Shown here: positions 12,653 through 24,970 of the stretch, one piece after another
How positions within the stretch are numbered: the stretch's first letter is position 1
Layout: each line of letters opens with the position of its first letter
Source: Isoetes taiwanensis
Lineage: Eukaryota; Streptophyta; Lycopodiopsida; Isoetales; Isoetaceae
DNA: 64,000 nt
Assembly (NCBI GenBank): GCA_021234155.1
Contig: JAJEKV010000008.1
Coordinates: 14,695,410 to 14,759,409, forward strand
Reading direction: 5' to 3'
The notes under the pieces: model-generated
Databases searched by the model: none
Seen by the model: the letters and a program-made list of their open reading frames with translations, nothing else
Told to the model about the DNA's origin: nothing
Made by a program: the position numbers and the translations under genes

Positions 12653-13418
12653 TCAATACATGTGTTCACGTTTGTTTACAATATTCACAGTTTGACTATA
12701 AAGCGAGAGGTCACTCTTCTTGTTCACCAAAATATTTGTACGCCCATAGCTTTCATGATCGCCTTGCTCTGCGGATCGGGTTCCGTGAGGCTCGAGATAG
12801 TTCCTAATCACATCGGGCGACAAGAATAGCAAAGAGGATTCGGCCAAGGCAGGGACGGTCCAGAAGGACAACCACCTATCCGTCTCATACTCTTGGCCGA
12901 TATGGCTTAGCAATGATTGTATTTTCTGCGGCGTTATGATAGCACTTGTAGGCGAGGTCATCTATGATCAGCGTGTTGTGTTTGCCATAGTCCTGGAATT
13001 GCTCATAAACCACATCCGACCTTTTCACCATTATAGGCTTCCCCTTTGTGGCTAATTTGGATCGAGGTCCGACACATGCTTTCGACCCTCGCGTTTCCCC
13101 AAAGCGAACTTGAACTTCAAAACTGGAAGGCGAGAACACCAAGAACATTGACAATATTTTTCTTTGCCATACAAGACCATATGCCCGCCGAATCCGTTCA
13201 AGGCACCATTCAACAATTTCCTTAGCTCTAGGCCTCGGATAGACTATTTTATGCTCCGTTTTTGGTGGAATCTGCGAGGTGTTAATCTCGGGGACGTCTT
13301 TATCGTGGTATCTGCGAGCTAATACTCCATTGACGTCAAATATTACAAGCTTGGCGGGGACCAAATTTGGATCGGTTGGAGTTTGGCTCGACCATATTTC
13401 CGGTTCGCCGGGATCCAT
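12653..13418 (-). pseudogene. FCP1/NIF-type HAD phosphatase pseudogene
   Basis: A plausible start at 13418 leads into LVIFDVNGVL, a variant of the DxDxT catalytic motif of FCP1-homology phosphatases (here D-V-N, so the second Asp is replaced by Asn, as in plant FCP1-like divergent members). Then come PRPRAKEIVEWCLERI (family: RPG..EFL..C), KPIMVKRSD and NTLIIDDLAYKCYHNAAE (family: NTLLIDDSPYK), in the order of the family. The centre is broken: KKNIVNVLGVLAFQF is in a second frame and LKFKFALGKREG in a third, where the family has WSS..NV...FKF. After the stop, another frame carries SPDVIRNYLE, resembling the C-terminal tail of plant members. At least three frameshifts make it a pseudogene. It sits between the two palindrome clusters. 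Confidence 0.7.
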
Positions 13419-13591
13419 ATGGGATCATTATCTTTTCGTGTCCTTTTCGGCCGTGGCGGTGTCTTTGCTGCGGATTGTCTTTGTGGAGTGCATTGTCCTC
13501 ATCGGGACGTGAACCGCCGCTAGATATTGACAATGATCCGGAGTCGTTGACATGGAACTCCCTGAAATGATGACATCTGTCAGAAAGGAAA

Positions 13592-13677
13592 CGAGTTTTT
13601 CTCGATTTCGCGAAGTCGAGAATGAAAAGAAAAGGTATTGAAAGGAAACGAGTTTTCTCGACTCGCGAGTCGAGAAA
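13592..13677. repeat. Two further palindromes in a 57-bp direct repeat
   Basis: The phrase AAGGAAACGAG is followed each time by an inverted motif built on TCTCGA/TCGAGA. The first is imperfect (about 13595-13625). The second (13654-13677) is a perfect 24-bp palindrome with the centre CGACTCGCGAGTCG. They are the same family as the units at 12318-12615. Confidence 0.8.
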
Positions 13678-16620
13678 CACCGATAGAGCAAAGAAAACTC
13701 ACCTCAATCTCAGAGACTCAAGAATGTGTTCGGCAGCATTCTGGTCTAAACCTTCGACATTCTCGTCTACGTCCTTTAAATATGTAAAGGGCAATTATGG
13801 TGTTGTTTCTAAGTTATGGAGTTCAAAATCCTTGCCAATGCTAATTGCACTAAACGACACTAAATGAGCGGGTTCGGATTTTTTGCCACCACAAGCTTCA
13901 GTAAACTAAACTAGACCACCAATGGGTCTTCCAACGGGCAATGCATTGATGCATTAGCGTCTTGTCTTTTCTTGAAGATGCTTGTTTAAAACAATAAATT
14001 TCTGGGCCTGTGTTTTAGGGTCATTGCGTAGATTGCTGCCATAAGTTTATAACTGAATTTGAAAATATTTATTAGCACTTTAACAATCAAATTCATATTA
14101 AAATTGATTACGTTGGCAAATGATTTTTACAAGTTTTTTGTTGGGAAAAAAATGTTTATTAAACTAGCAGTAGGGCAGACTTGGGGCAAGGGCGAGGAAG
14201 GCATGCATGTCACAATAAGACAAATGCCATGAATGCCTGCGTAAGACAATAGTTGGATCCTTGAAAATGTATGGAACAAGTCAAAACATGGCTAAAGATC
14301 TTGAGAGGTATGCATGTTCTTTGAACTTGTTATAACTTCGTATAAACTTTCATCGGACAATTTATGTTTAATTTATGTCTTGGTTGAATGCCAATCAAAG
14401 TCCTTAGTATGCAATTGAAGAGCACTATAAAAAACTGCCATCAATCTTAAAAGCCAAGTCTAAAACTTACAATTAAAAAAAAGTTGAAGGTGTCATTCAA
14501 CTTTAACCTTTGACCGTAGGATAATAGTTTTGTGGTATCTTTTGATACAATAACTTACATCTGCCTTCAAAGCATAACAAACAGACAATAAGCACAAGGC
14601 CTGTCCGATAATTCTTCTTGTTAAAATAATGCTCACCATTCTGGTTGACTTGCGCCCAAATCCCTTTTGGGTAAGTCCTTTTTGCAAATACAACCAGCCA
14701 TTTTTTTCCTTTTCTGGGACTGGGATCCTTATTACGAGGTGCCATCGATGTAGAACTGAACCAATTGTGGATCGCATTTCAAATTGAAAAAGGTCCAAAA
14801 TAGGATAATTTAATGAGGTGGAAGAATGATGAGTAAGATTGTATTTTATCTTATCATAAAATCTGTGATGCTTCCCATTCCCAAATGCACAAGGATAGCC
14901 GTCACTTTCGTAGTATAGATCCTGCCAGTATAGTTTTCAAAATAAAAAGCAGATTTCTAGAAGAACAACACCCGAAGACGCTAATCAGACGATTTCAAAG
15001 AGAAAGATTTGTAACAAAATACCCCAATAGACCTTACCCTCTTCCTTGCCAGCATAGTCATTTTATTCCTTTATTTAATTATCAATTCTCTATCCTGTCT
15101 CTGCATTAGTTTAATACATATATATTTTGTACTATCATAAAAGCAATTAATGCCTTAAAATAATTAGCATTTATTATACTTCCAGCAATGGACCTCTGGT
15201 TCAGGTATACTATCTTTTGAATCGCAAATCTTTATAGAAGATCATTTGTTGCCATGATTTCTTCTTATTTCAGTAACAGGAGTAATTATTTACACAACTT
15301 CTATACCTCACAAAATGGTGATATTTCTGGCTGCCTATATCTATGCAACATCCTGGTACAACCAATGCTAATGTGAAAAGGCTATAAATTCTAGGACGAA
15401 CTGCAACAACGATGTTGTCCAAATAACTCATCTCCAGTGTCAGATATTTGGAGATGTTTGCAAGTTTTGTTGAAAGCTCTGATCTTTTTGAATGAAAATA
15501 GTAGTTCTCTTACTTAATAGTATAGATTTACTTGATTCAAGATACTATGTTAAGATATCATTCTTGTAGTTATTACTTACTACATTTCATCTGATAATTT
15601 ATTCAAGTCGAAGTTATTTGTCATTAAAGGGAGTTTATTTCCACTAATTTCAACTTTGCAATTGATGGCAACAAACTTCTTGAGAGTGCACTAGACATAT
15701 ATTTATTACTTCATAGAGGCTGCGATTGATATCTTTCTTACATCAATATGTAGCACAATAACTGGGTGTTCCAGGGGGATTTGATATGGATGTAGAAATA
15801 AGAATTCCTGAAATCATAGGCCATATCCTTAAAACAATTGAATGGGTTCTTATAAAAAGAATGTAGATTTAAGATAAAAATAATCATATTAGCTCACTAG
15901 TTATATTGATCAAAGTAGTCTTATTGTCGTCCTTTGAAAAAAAAAACAAACCAACAATGATGTAAATTTACAATCTGCTTCCTAATTTTAATATTGTATT
16001 TGCCAATGGATGCATTTTAATCTCTACATCATGTGATAGTAATTAACCCGCCAGCTATTACTAGGTCGTATGAATTTCATGCATTTGCCACTTTCTAGCC
16101 GTAATGGACGTGAATGGTTGGCTCATAAAGTTGACATGTTAACAGCTTTTGTTATTATCCTATAGAGCTGCCAATTAAGAGTGATGTAAATGGCAGAGAT
16201 GCATATCATCACATGCCCTGTCGTGTTACTACTCTATAACAATTAGTTATCTGCATGCATTTCCTTTGTTCTTTGATCTTTGCACTTTGATAGGATATTG
16301 AGTTATTTTGGTAGAGGTTTGAGCCCCCGTATTTCATATTCTAAAACCTTGGACGGAGCTGTATAGAGGCTCGAATATCACAAAAAATGATTCGTCACGC
16401 AAAACGTGTAATTATATGGCCATTTTGCTATGGTTTGCATATGATTCTGTTTGTATTTGTGTGAGGGTATGTCAACAATATTTATAGAGCGCGTGTTGTA
16501 TTTCTTGATAGTTTGCACTCCCAGCCTATGGTTTTTGCAAGCACGCATGCATGCATACCATGCAATGCATGCATGTTGAGTCCCTTTAGTACTTAACAAC
16601 ATGCAAGACACATTGCTTAC
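13678..16620. other. No confident gene
   Basis: AT-rich. A minus-strand ORF at 14745-14503 (basic, 80 residues) has no recognisable motif. A GCATGCATGC-type simple repeat lies at about 16540-16575. Confidence 0.4.
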
Positions 16621-16649
16621 TTTCTAGCCGCAAATGTTGAGAATCTTGC

Positions 16650-17620
16650 AGCTGCCAAATTGCTCTTAGCCAAATCTTTTGCTGGCTTCCGGTGTCCTTG
16701 TGGGGTGGCAGAAGTGTACAGCTTTATGGACATTGGATACTCCGTCTCTGGCATGTGTTCATGATTATCCATGGAAATTACTTGCGCATGGACAGGCCAT
16801 CAAGTTGTTGGGGATTCCAGTTGGCATCTATGTTACTATGGAAGCTGTATGGGAAGAGATCATTAAGAGTTTGGAGAAGCACTTGTTCTAGTGGTCCACT
16901 GCAAAGTTATCTCTTGCGGTTCGCATTACAGTGGCCAAGTCAGTCCGTAGTAGTACCCATGTTTATATGGCATCCTTACTGCTAGCCCCACATATCAAAG
17001 TACGTGAGCTCATTGCAATAGTTCGGAACTTTATATGGGTGGATACTGAGGAAGGTGTTGTGAGGTCGAAGTGCATCTTTCCCAAATAGGCAGATGGTCT
17101 AGTTATGATGGACTTCTTACTGCAGAGCAAAGTCCTTATTTCACAGTTCATTTGGAGACTTCTGAATGGTGAAGATGATTCTCCTGGTTTACGTTTTCTT
17201 AAACAAGCTCTTGATCACTGTATCCCTCTAGGCAAAATGGCTGTCAAACCAGTCCTACCTTGGGCATTATTTTAGATTTTGTAGCCTTTTCCAAGTGCTT
17301 TTCCATTTTTGTGTGGCTTGTTGACAGCGTGGGAGGCCATCAAACATCTTTTCTGGCCATGCCCCTCCATCCACACCCTATTGAAGACTTCATGGTGGTG
17401 GATAGCACTGCCTCCAGACCCCTCAACACCTCCACTGGCAGCATCAGTTCATCCCCTTACACATAGACGATTGGTTCTTGCAGGTATTATCTCTATTCAA
17501 GCATGGTATGAAGCGGGTCGCCTACTATCTTGGCCTGAATTCTGGCAAAGTTCTTGCTCTCTCATTGGGATGTGCCTCTATGGAGAAGGTCACAGAAAAT
17601 TTGCCTCTTATAGTGCAAGT
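16650..17620 (+). mobile_element. LINE reverse-transcriptase C-terminal remnant
   Basis: The plus-strand frame starting near 16679 reads through an L1-type post-RT segment: IKLLGIPVGIYVTMEAVWEE, then LSLAVRITVAKSV and FIWVDTEEGVVRSKCIFPK, then DFLLQSKVLISQFIWRLLNG. This is the usual order LGIPLG / LSLAGR / FLWG / W-RLL of plant LINE ORF2. Two TAG stops interrupt it, both one C-to-T change from CAG. The 5' part with the catalytic motifs is missing. It is a different LINE lineage from the pentanucleotide-tailed copies nearby. Confidence 0.75.
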
Positions 17621-17815
17621 TAATGATACCTTGTGCACTATCTATCTATCTAATAATAGCTCTCTCAGGAAAAAGAAAGAAATGTAGGGAATGAAGGACG
17701 AAGAACTGGGTTTGATTAATGCAAGCAAAAGTCTTTGATATTGAACTTTTGGAGGTTAAAGATTTCACCAGAAGGACCATCGCCTTTTATCTTATGTGTT
17801 ACGTGAATAAAAGTG
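17621..17815 (+). repeat. Direct repeat, copy 1
   Basis: It shares the phrases ACCTTGTGCACTATCTATCT, ATGAAGGACGAA and GACATTGAACTTTTGGAGG-like sequence, in the same order, with copy 2 at about 20090-20455. A LINE 3' end and tandem repeats lie between the two. Confidence 0.7.
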
Positions 17816-17935
17816 GCATTTAAATCATTTTTTATTAACGTCACGTCTTAAGTTTACGAAGCTACAAGTTAGGATTGACTACATATTACAAAAACATGTA
17901 TATTATTAGGGAGCACCAAAATACCCATCTTATTT

Positions 17936-18750
17936 ACACGTTTGCCCAACCTTGCTTTGGCCACGGCGATGGGTCCCCAACGCCTGAAAGCCTGCTGGAA
18001 GGACAAGCAAGCTCAGTGGTTCTCACGTTAGGGTGTACAGGCAAACAGATGTGTATGTGTAAGGACAAAGAAAGATCACAAGGCACTTAAGTTGTACCTA
18101 GATGCTACTTTCCTTTGCAAGCTCTAGGATGCAGATGCTCTGACGCACATGAAGCTGGCACACTATCAGCAGCAAGTCAATCCCAGGCTCACGAGAGGCC
18201 CACACCGATGCCTTATACACCCGGTTGCCAATGAAGAAGCCGCCAGACTTATAGCTTCCATTAGCATGGGTGCACATCGCCTTCGTTATTGAGGCGGGGC
18301 GTTGGGCGGGGAAGCACGAGAGCAAAGGATTTTGCAGTGTTGCCACCCGGCGCCATTGAGGATGAATGTCATGCCCTTGGATCTGCCCAAACATTTGCCC
18401 ATATCGGAGCAAGTATGTTCGATTACTAGTGCTGGACAACCGATTGCATGAGTTGTTGAATCTGGCGTCGGTGGGTTTGTTGGGGTCATACCTCGGTGGT
18501 TATGGATGCCGCGGACTCGGTTGTGTCTTAGGGGACGACGACGTTGAACTGTCCTACACAATTGTACCAAACATGCCGCCAGACTTATTATTGCTAAGGT
18601 TTTCCTTAGAAAACCCTTGGAAGGGGTTTTAATCACCGCCGAATATGTTTCTTTGCTCTCTCTTTTTGTTTGGGTCCCATAGGCCAGTCAGTCTCCATGG
18701 ATCTATTCTATTCTATTCTATTCTATTCTATTCTATTCTATTCTATTCTT
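17936..18750 (+). mobile_element. Pentanucleotide-tailed LINE, 5'-truncated copy A
   Basis: Diverged 3' end of the same family as the copy at 30432-31266. It begins in the post-RT segment (the frame corresponding to LPNLALAVAMGPQRLKACWK), includes the degraded zinc-ribbon region, then a 3' untranslated part with TTCCTTAGAAAACCCTTGG and GTCTCCATGGAT, and ends in about ten TTCTA units (18702-18750). The reading frame is broken several times. Confidence 0.8.
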
Positions 18751-18762
18751 AAACTCCTTTTT

Positions 18763-19390
18763 AAACTCTGAAATGCTTTACATTACAGACACATGTATGT
18801 TATTAGGAAGAATTGAAATGGTACTTAAACCCAAGTATTTGCATGTCCACACAAATGTGTAGATTACAAGCAAAGCCCACAGTCATATTGAAGAGCATGT
18901 TAAGTTGTTGTAGGATGCAATTGACGGTATGCCATGGTATGATATTGCTGGAATTCAGAAAAATAAAGAACAAACGAAATGAACATTAGCAAAGGCACTA
19001 TTTTAAATGTGCATATTACAAAAACATGTATAATATTAGGGAGCATCAAAACATGTATATTATTAGGGCCCATTTTCTGAAACTCTGAAATGCTTTACAT
19101 TACAGACACGGGTATGTTATTAGAAAGAATCGAAATGGTACTTAAACCCAAGTATTTTCATTCACATGTATGTTATTAGGAAGAATCGAAATGGTACTTA
19201 AACCCAAGTATTTGCATGGTCACACAAATGTGTAGATTACAAACAAAGCCCATAGTCATATTGAAGAGCATTGTTAAATTGTTGTAGGACTCAATTAACG
19301 GTATGACATGGTATGATATGGCTGGAAAGTAGAAAAATAAAGAGCAAACAAAATGGACATTAGCAAAGGCACTATTTTAAATGTTTGTAT
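18763..19390. repeat. 317-bp tandem duplication
   Basis: The sequence beginning AAACTCTGAAATGCTTTAC at 18763 recurs at 19080, and similarity continues to GCAAAGGCACTATTTTAAATG in both copies. Copy 2 has an extra internal duplication of the AGGAAGAATCGAAATGGTAC segment. Confidence 0.85.
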
Positions 19391-19718
19391 TTCATGGTCC
19401 AACATCTACTTCAATAAGAGTGTCAATTTGATGTTGACATATTGCATAAGTGGTTTACTTGCAAGTTGTAAAGCAAGTATTGGTTTTGATTTCCAGATCA
19501 AGGACATGATTCTGTTTGGTGTGGCATTACATAAGTAAAGAAGTCTGTTCATTTGAAATAGCATAACTGCAGAAGCAAAGAAGATCGGGGAGATTCCACA
19601 TGACAGATTGCAATGTTAATGCAGCTTTATTTGACACTACAACTAGCAGGATCTCCAGATTTCCATTTGTGGATAGATACAGTCATGTAAATTTGAAAAT
19701 TCATATTAGAGCTTTTTG

Positions 19719-19873
19719 TATGACATGAAGTATGAAATGAAGCGTGATGTATTACCCCAAGAGGTCATTTAGCAAGAAATCTATTGTCAGATGTTGAGAA
19801 GAACTTTTCGCATGACATGAAGTATGACATGAAGTGTGACGTATTACCCCAAGAGGTCATTTAGCAAGACATC
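19719..19873. repeat. Approx. 93-bp tandem duplication
   Basis: Two copies of a segment running from ATGACATGAAGTATGA through GTATTACCCCAAGAGGTCAT to TTAGCAAGA, with a few substitutions. Confidence 0.8.
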
Positions 19874-20089
19874 CATTATCAAATTTTTCAATGACTTCCA
19901 ATTAGATGGATTTACAGTTAATGTAATACTTGAATTGACACTTAAATTCACAATGGTAGCTACCCATTATTTGCAACAAACCCATTTAGTGTTCACACTC
20001 TTTTGCATGCATGTGTTTTATATGCATAAATAAGGCCCTTAACGGATTTATATATGCATAAAATGCTTCCCAGCCATGCCCCTTATTCT

Positions 20090-20455
20090 AATAATACCTT
20101 GTGCACTATCTATCTATGTAATAATACCTCTTTCAAGAAAACGCAAGAAACGTAGATAATGAAGGACGAACAACTAGGTTTGATTAGTGCAAGCAAACTC
20201 TGTGCATTACCTTCTTAATAGAGGACAATATAGAATTGGCATCAAGAGCATGATTCCTGGCTTTTAATTAGCCATCAGAGCATGAAATCAGGAAGTGCTA
20301 AAAGGATTATTATCCCGACTGAAACTGGTCCTCCTTTTGGTCCTTCTATTTTCTTTAGTGCTAAGCAGTTTGAAGTCTTTGACATTGAACTTTTGGAGGT
20401 TAAAGATTTCACCAAAAGGACCATCATCTTTACTCTGATATGTTATGTGAAGAAT
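20090..20455 (+). repeat. Direct repeat, copy 2
   Basis: Second copy of the segment at 17621-17815. It is longer than copy 1 because of an internal tract (20200-20360) with the open frame SGSAKRIIIPTETGPPFGPS. It abuts the 3' end of a minus-strand LINE. Confidence 0.65.
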
Positions 20456-21391
20456 AAGAATAGGTTTTTAGCGTCCACGGAGACCAATTGGCTTATGGGA
20501 CCCAAACCAAAAGAGAGCAGCAAGCCTATTACTGACAGGATTAAAAAACCCCCGCCCCGAAGGGTTTTCGAGGGAAAAACCTTAGCAGTAATAAGTATCT
20601 TTGGCATTTGTATACAATTGTATAGGATGGTTCAATGTCAGTCCCCGTAGGACACAACCGAAGTCGTGCATCCATAACCTCCCCGGAGGTATGACCCTAA
20701 CAAACCCATCGACGCCAGTAGTCAATAAAGCGATGCAATGGGCGGCGGGCACTAGTAATCGAACATACCGCTCTCGGATATGAGCAAATGCTGGGCAGAT
20801 CTGGAGGGCGTGACATTCATCCTCAATGGCACCCTGGTGGCAACACTGGCAAAGCCTTTGCTCCCGTGCTTCAGGGCCCAACGCCCCGTTTCAATACTGG
20901 AGGCGATGTGCACCACCGTCGCGAATAGAAGCTATAAGTTTGCGCTTCTTCATGGGCATTTTGGGTGTACAGAAATCATGGGTGTGGGCCTCTCGTGAGC
21001 CTAGGATTGACTTCCTACCGATGGTATGCCCGCCTTAACGTCGCGTCGAGCATCCGCATCCCGAGCTTGCGAAGGAAAGTAGCATCTAGGTACGGCTTTA
21101 AGTGCCTTGCGATCTTTCTTTGTCCCGACTTTGGACGATCTGCTTTGCTGACACCCCCCGCGTGAGAACCACCGAAGCTTGCTTGTCTTTCCAAAGAGGA
21201 TTTCAGCGTTGGGGACCCATCGCCATGGCCAAAGCAAGGTTGAACAGCGTGTATCGCCCATAGCGACCACCTTCCGGAAGTAAACGATATGGCGTTCAAT
21301 GCGGCCGTTGAAGGGGTAGAAAGCATGTCTCTGGAGTAGGATCTGGTATGGAACCGTGGACTTCACCCCAAGGGCCCATGCCAAGAAGGCC

Positions 21392-21990
21392 TTACGCACT
21401 GACTGCCGAGGTCATTCGGTCTTGCCGAGGGATATCAACGGACCCCCACACTTCGCCCCATACAAAAGGGACCGGCTCGATCAAAGCCGGAACAAGTGTG
21501 ATTTGGTGGCCCCGGACATAACTCGCCTTGTGGGCATTGTTACGCATGTCATATAGTGCTTTCCAACCCGCCGAGTGACCTGCAACCCGATGACAACATC
21601 CCAATGGGTGGTAGTTGAGAACTTCGATCCCCAAGTACTTGTAGGTCGGAGCCACCTCTACCTCTTGTCCCCTCGGTAAGTGAATGAGGGAAGCCTTGGG
21701 ACGGGATGATGCAACTAGCGACACCCTAGTTTTGCCCAAGTTAACTTCGCATGCGATTGAATCGGCAAAAAGTGTCAAGAGCATCCGGTGGCGTTGCATG
21801 TCCTCCTGGAGTATAGGCCGTGAGGTTGACATCGTCGGCATATATGAGTTCTTGGGATTGTGTGATGCATGAGATGGGGCGCCCCAAGACCTCCATGCTC
21901 AGAGAGCCAATCTTCCGGTTGGTCAATGTATAGGCCAAAGAGTGTGGGGAGAGGGGGGCAACCCCGACGCGACTCCAATACTACCGACAC
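21392..21990 (-). pseudogene. LINE RT palm/thumb fragment (copy C)
   Basis: Open pieces in three minus-strand frames cover GLYIDQPEDWLSEHGG, YADDVNLTAYTPGG and LGKTRVSLVASSRPKA, then PTYKYLGIEV. YADD is the RT catalytic motif. The frame changes between pieces show that it is not functional. Confidence 0.8.
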
Positions 21991-22750
21991 CGACCGCCCC
22001 GACGATGTGATACGGCTGGAGCATGCCTCGTCACAAAGCCTATATCTTGCGATTCACGCAAGTCAAGGGGGTCCTCACCGCCTTGAGCCTATCCCATAGC
22101 CCGTTTGTCAGTAATCGTGGTCAAAAGCTTTTGCAAAATCCCTAAAACAACAAGCACGTGTTTTGTCTACATTCCCGCTATCCTCAATCAATGCAGTAGT
22201 GAAGATATGATCAATGGTGGAGTGCCCGGGCCGGAAACCCCGCTTTGTGTAAGACTTCGCACATCTGTTTCCCTCCGCCTATATTGTCACCGCATTTGCT
22301 CAAGGATGCGACCAACAGTTTTGCAAAAGAGAGTGACCATAATAGTAACGGTAGTTGGTAGGGCATTGAGGGCCCCCTACTTTGTATATAGGGGCACAAC
22401 TCTACTAGTGGTCCCTGCGGAGGGAAGCCGCCCTCGCAATGCTCTATTGAACAATGCCGGAGGGCCGAGGGACCGATGGAGGCCAGCCCCATTTCGGGGC
22501 GTTACCGCATGCCATCTAAATCTGCTTTGCCTTCCCATTAGCTAGGCGTTGTAGGCCCATGATGACATCCTCCTCCGAGATGACCCGAGCCATGCCTATC
22601 TGTGGAGGGGACGGTGTCCGCCCCCGAATGGTCGTAAAAAGCCGCATTGCAAAATCTTTGTACCCATTGCTCCAAGGTGATATTCCCGTGGGAACGTGCG
22701 GGCTTGCTCAAGACCCTTCTCCGAATGTCTTGGGGTGCCGATCCAAGCAA

Positions 22751-23166
22751 TGTTGTCCGTCGTGATACAAGAAAATGCGTTCCGGACGTATTTTGAAAAA
22801 AATAACGTATTTTTATACAACACGTACTTAAAGTGCTTAAAATACGTTTTTTAAAAAATTGAAAAAAGCTTAAATATAACAAATTATGCAATATAAATAC
22901 AAACAGGCTGTTGGAAAGTTGGTTAGCATGTTTATTTGCTATCCGGGAGGCCCAGGTTGAATCCCACTTGGGTCTTGCATTGAGTCATTTTTGAGAAAAG
23001 CGTAATGCGTTTTTTGAAAAAAGCATTAAGCGTATTTTTTAAAAAATACGTGTACCGTACGGTACGGGAGGGTACGTATGAAGAAGAAGAAGAAGAAGAG
23101 ATTTTAACGTCACGCCACAAGGCAGCGTCCTATCGGACATTTTTAAAAAATACGCGTATTTGAACA
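22751..23166. mobile_element. Small AT-rich insertion with TTGT/ACAA ends and a tRNA-like segment
   Basis: It interrupts LINE copy C: LINE sequence stops near CCAAGCAATG and resumes near CACTGCGATCC. The ends TTGTCCGTCG and CGTATTTGAACAA form short inverted termini, flanked by CAATG/CACTG as a possible imperfect 5-bp target duplication. The inside is rich in ACGTATTTTT/AAAAATACGT phrases and has a (GAA)n run at 23078-23099. A tract near 22910-22975 (AGTTGGTTAGCATG, then AGGTTGAATCCC) resembles the A and B boxes of a tRNA gene, as in tRNA-derived SINEs. The right end resembles the left end of the larger element at 45702 (GCGTCACGTCAAAATC). Confidence 0.55.
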
Positions 23167-23700
23167 ACACTGCGATCCGGGAGACCAAACATCCATTCTT
23201 CGATGCTCTGAGGTATCGGCTTTCTTGTTCTTGAGAAAGGAGCGGTATTGACCGCGGCTTTGCGGGCGAGAGGTGGGATCGATGACTTCTTTGGAGTGTG
23301 CGTTTGAGCTCCCGACACTCATCATCAAACCATCATTGCGGGGAAGGTGGTAGTGCGAGGTTCGCCGTGAGAGGCCTCTCCCAAAGCACCTTCGGAAATT
23401 GGTCGGAAAGTGTGTCAGTCGGTGGCGGATTGTTCTTGAAGTGTGGGGAGTTGCGCGTGCCCCGGCGGATCATGCTCAGCGGTGGGTATAGGTCCCCGCG
23501 CGGTCATAGTCAAAGTGATTTGGGGCACCCGGTGTGTTGAGGCGATAGATGGGGGAGCACGCCAATGGAGATGCATGAAGGGGGCCGGTGGTCCGAAGTC
23601 TACTTCCTCGTCGAAAGTGTCCGTTAGATGGAAAAATGGGTAACCAGTGCGATCCGTTCCTCAACGTGAGATAATCCACCACCTTTGGAGCCGCCCCTTG

Positions 23701-24970
23701 GTTCTCTGTCTACAAGTCACGGCCGGTGGAAGGTGGCCATTGTGCCAACCCATTACAAATAACCAGGTCAAAGATACTTAGATCATTTTTTGTTAACGTG
23801 CCCTAGAAAAAATCGCAAATGGGTCAAATTGATGCATATCACATGACATAGAGGGCATCTGGATCAAAAAGCAGACTTTCTATATGATATATATCAAAAA
23901 TCCAGATTTCTACATGTATTTTATTACTTATGTTTTTCTCTTTTTCTGAAAATTTGTGAACTCATATGATAGAGCCTTCCAATAAACCATATATGTTGTC
24001 AAAGCACTATGTAGCGCTTCTAGGAACATCAGATAACTCTATGCAATTGGTTTGGCAATACAGACTTGGTATTAAAATGCAAAATTAGGTGCCACTTTGC
24101 TTCAAGTATTAAGTGAGATAGATAAGAAGCTGTTGTAGACTGTTTATAAAAGTAGATTTTATTTTGTAAATTGGTTGGATGCCATGTCCATAATCAGAAT
24201 GAAGATTTTTGGTACCTTCAAGGCTAATTGGAAATTAACACATACTAGTTCTTTTCATGTGTTTAAGAAGAAGCATGAAATTTAGAAGTGGCATGAGGAA
24301 TTAAGCATAGTGTTTGCTTAAATGTTATGAACGTTTAATGGTATATGTGATATAATGGTTTTCATCACAATGCAATGCATGTAACTAGGTAATTTCCCTG
24401 AGGATCATTCTGCCCAGTAAAGGGTCCAGGCAAGCAAGCTCGTGCACCACCAAGTCTAGAGCCACGAGTGTGCCGCCGAGTGTGGCAGCATTGCCGGTTC
24501 CTTTACTGGTGGAATGCCCGATATAAAGCAATTACAGAATGTAATGACCATAGGGTTCATATTACGAACAAAATGTTCGAGTCCAAATAGACAATGAGCG
24601 CCTTCTTGAGTTAAGAAAATGACAACCTGCGTTCATAGCATAAACACGGCTCCATACAAAACAAACAAGACTCAACACAAAAGAACGAAACAGAACCCAT
24701 GAAAACACACTCTCGGGCCACGGGAGGGCAACCCCTCGTGCGCAACACCTTGTTTTCTTATGGAAAGTTGTACGGCATAAAACCACAAATTCAACTAGAT
24801 GCTACAAATCAAATAAAAGTTTAAGCTTATTAGAGCCTTGCAGGCAATTGATAGTCCAATCCAACAAGAACACTTTGGAAAGACACATGTAAAAAAAAAA
24901 GGTCATAAAACCATGTGAAAGAGTGTCATTTGGAAGTTAGAAAATTTTTAAACAAAGTTTATGAACAGGT
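23701..24970. other. Spacer downstream of the GIL1/IRKI gene
   Basis: AT-rich, no gene seen. It contains the 3' flank of the minus-strand gene ending at 24971. A GC-richer patch at 24400-24500 has no open frame of note. Confidence 0.45.

Larger units (their letters stand above)
20455..23700 (-). mobile_element. Pentanucleotide-tailed LINE, long degraded copy C
   Basis: Read from 23.7 down to 20.46 kb. The segment around 23300-23180 matches the linker between endonuclease and RT (HDECRELKRTL). FAKAFD is at about 22130. RRGCPPLPTLFGLYIDQPED (decayed QGCPLSP motif) is at about 21960-21900, the catalytic YADDVNL at about 21845, and PTYKYLGIEVLNYHP at about 21640. The C-terminal ribbon CQCCHQGAIEDECHALQICP is at about 20850-20790. 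The 3' UTR ends GGTCTCCGTGGACG as in the other copies, with only a short tail. Frames shift repeatedly, so it is dead. The tract is much richer in G+C than its flanks. A 0.42-kb insertion splits it at 22750-23170. Confidence 0.85.

Noticed and set aside
14503-14745. Minus-strand 80-residue basic ORF beginning MAPRNKDPSPRKGKKW
   Set aside because: No family motif, splice context or neighbour support, and an overlapping frame is equally open. Probably chance.
22910-22975. tRNA-like segment with A-box and B-box resemblance
   Set aside because: The B box is one base short and no cloverleaf can be drawn, so it is treated as part of a SINE-like insertion, not a tRNA gene.
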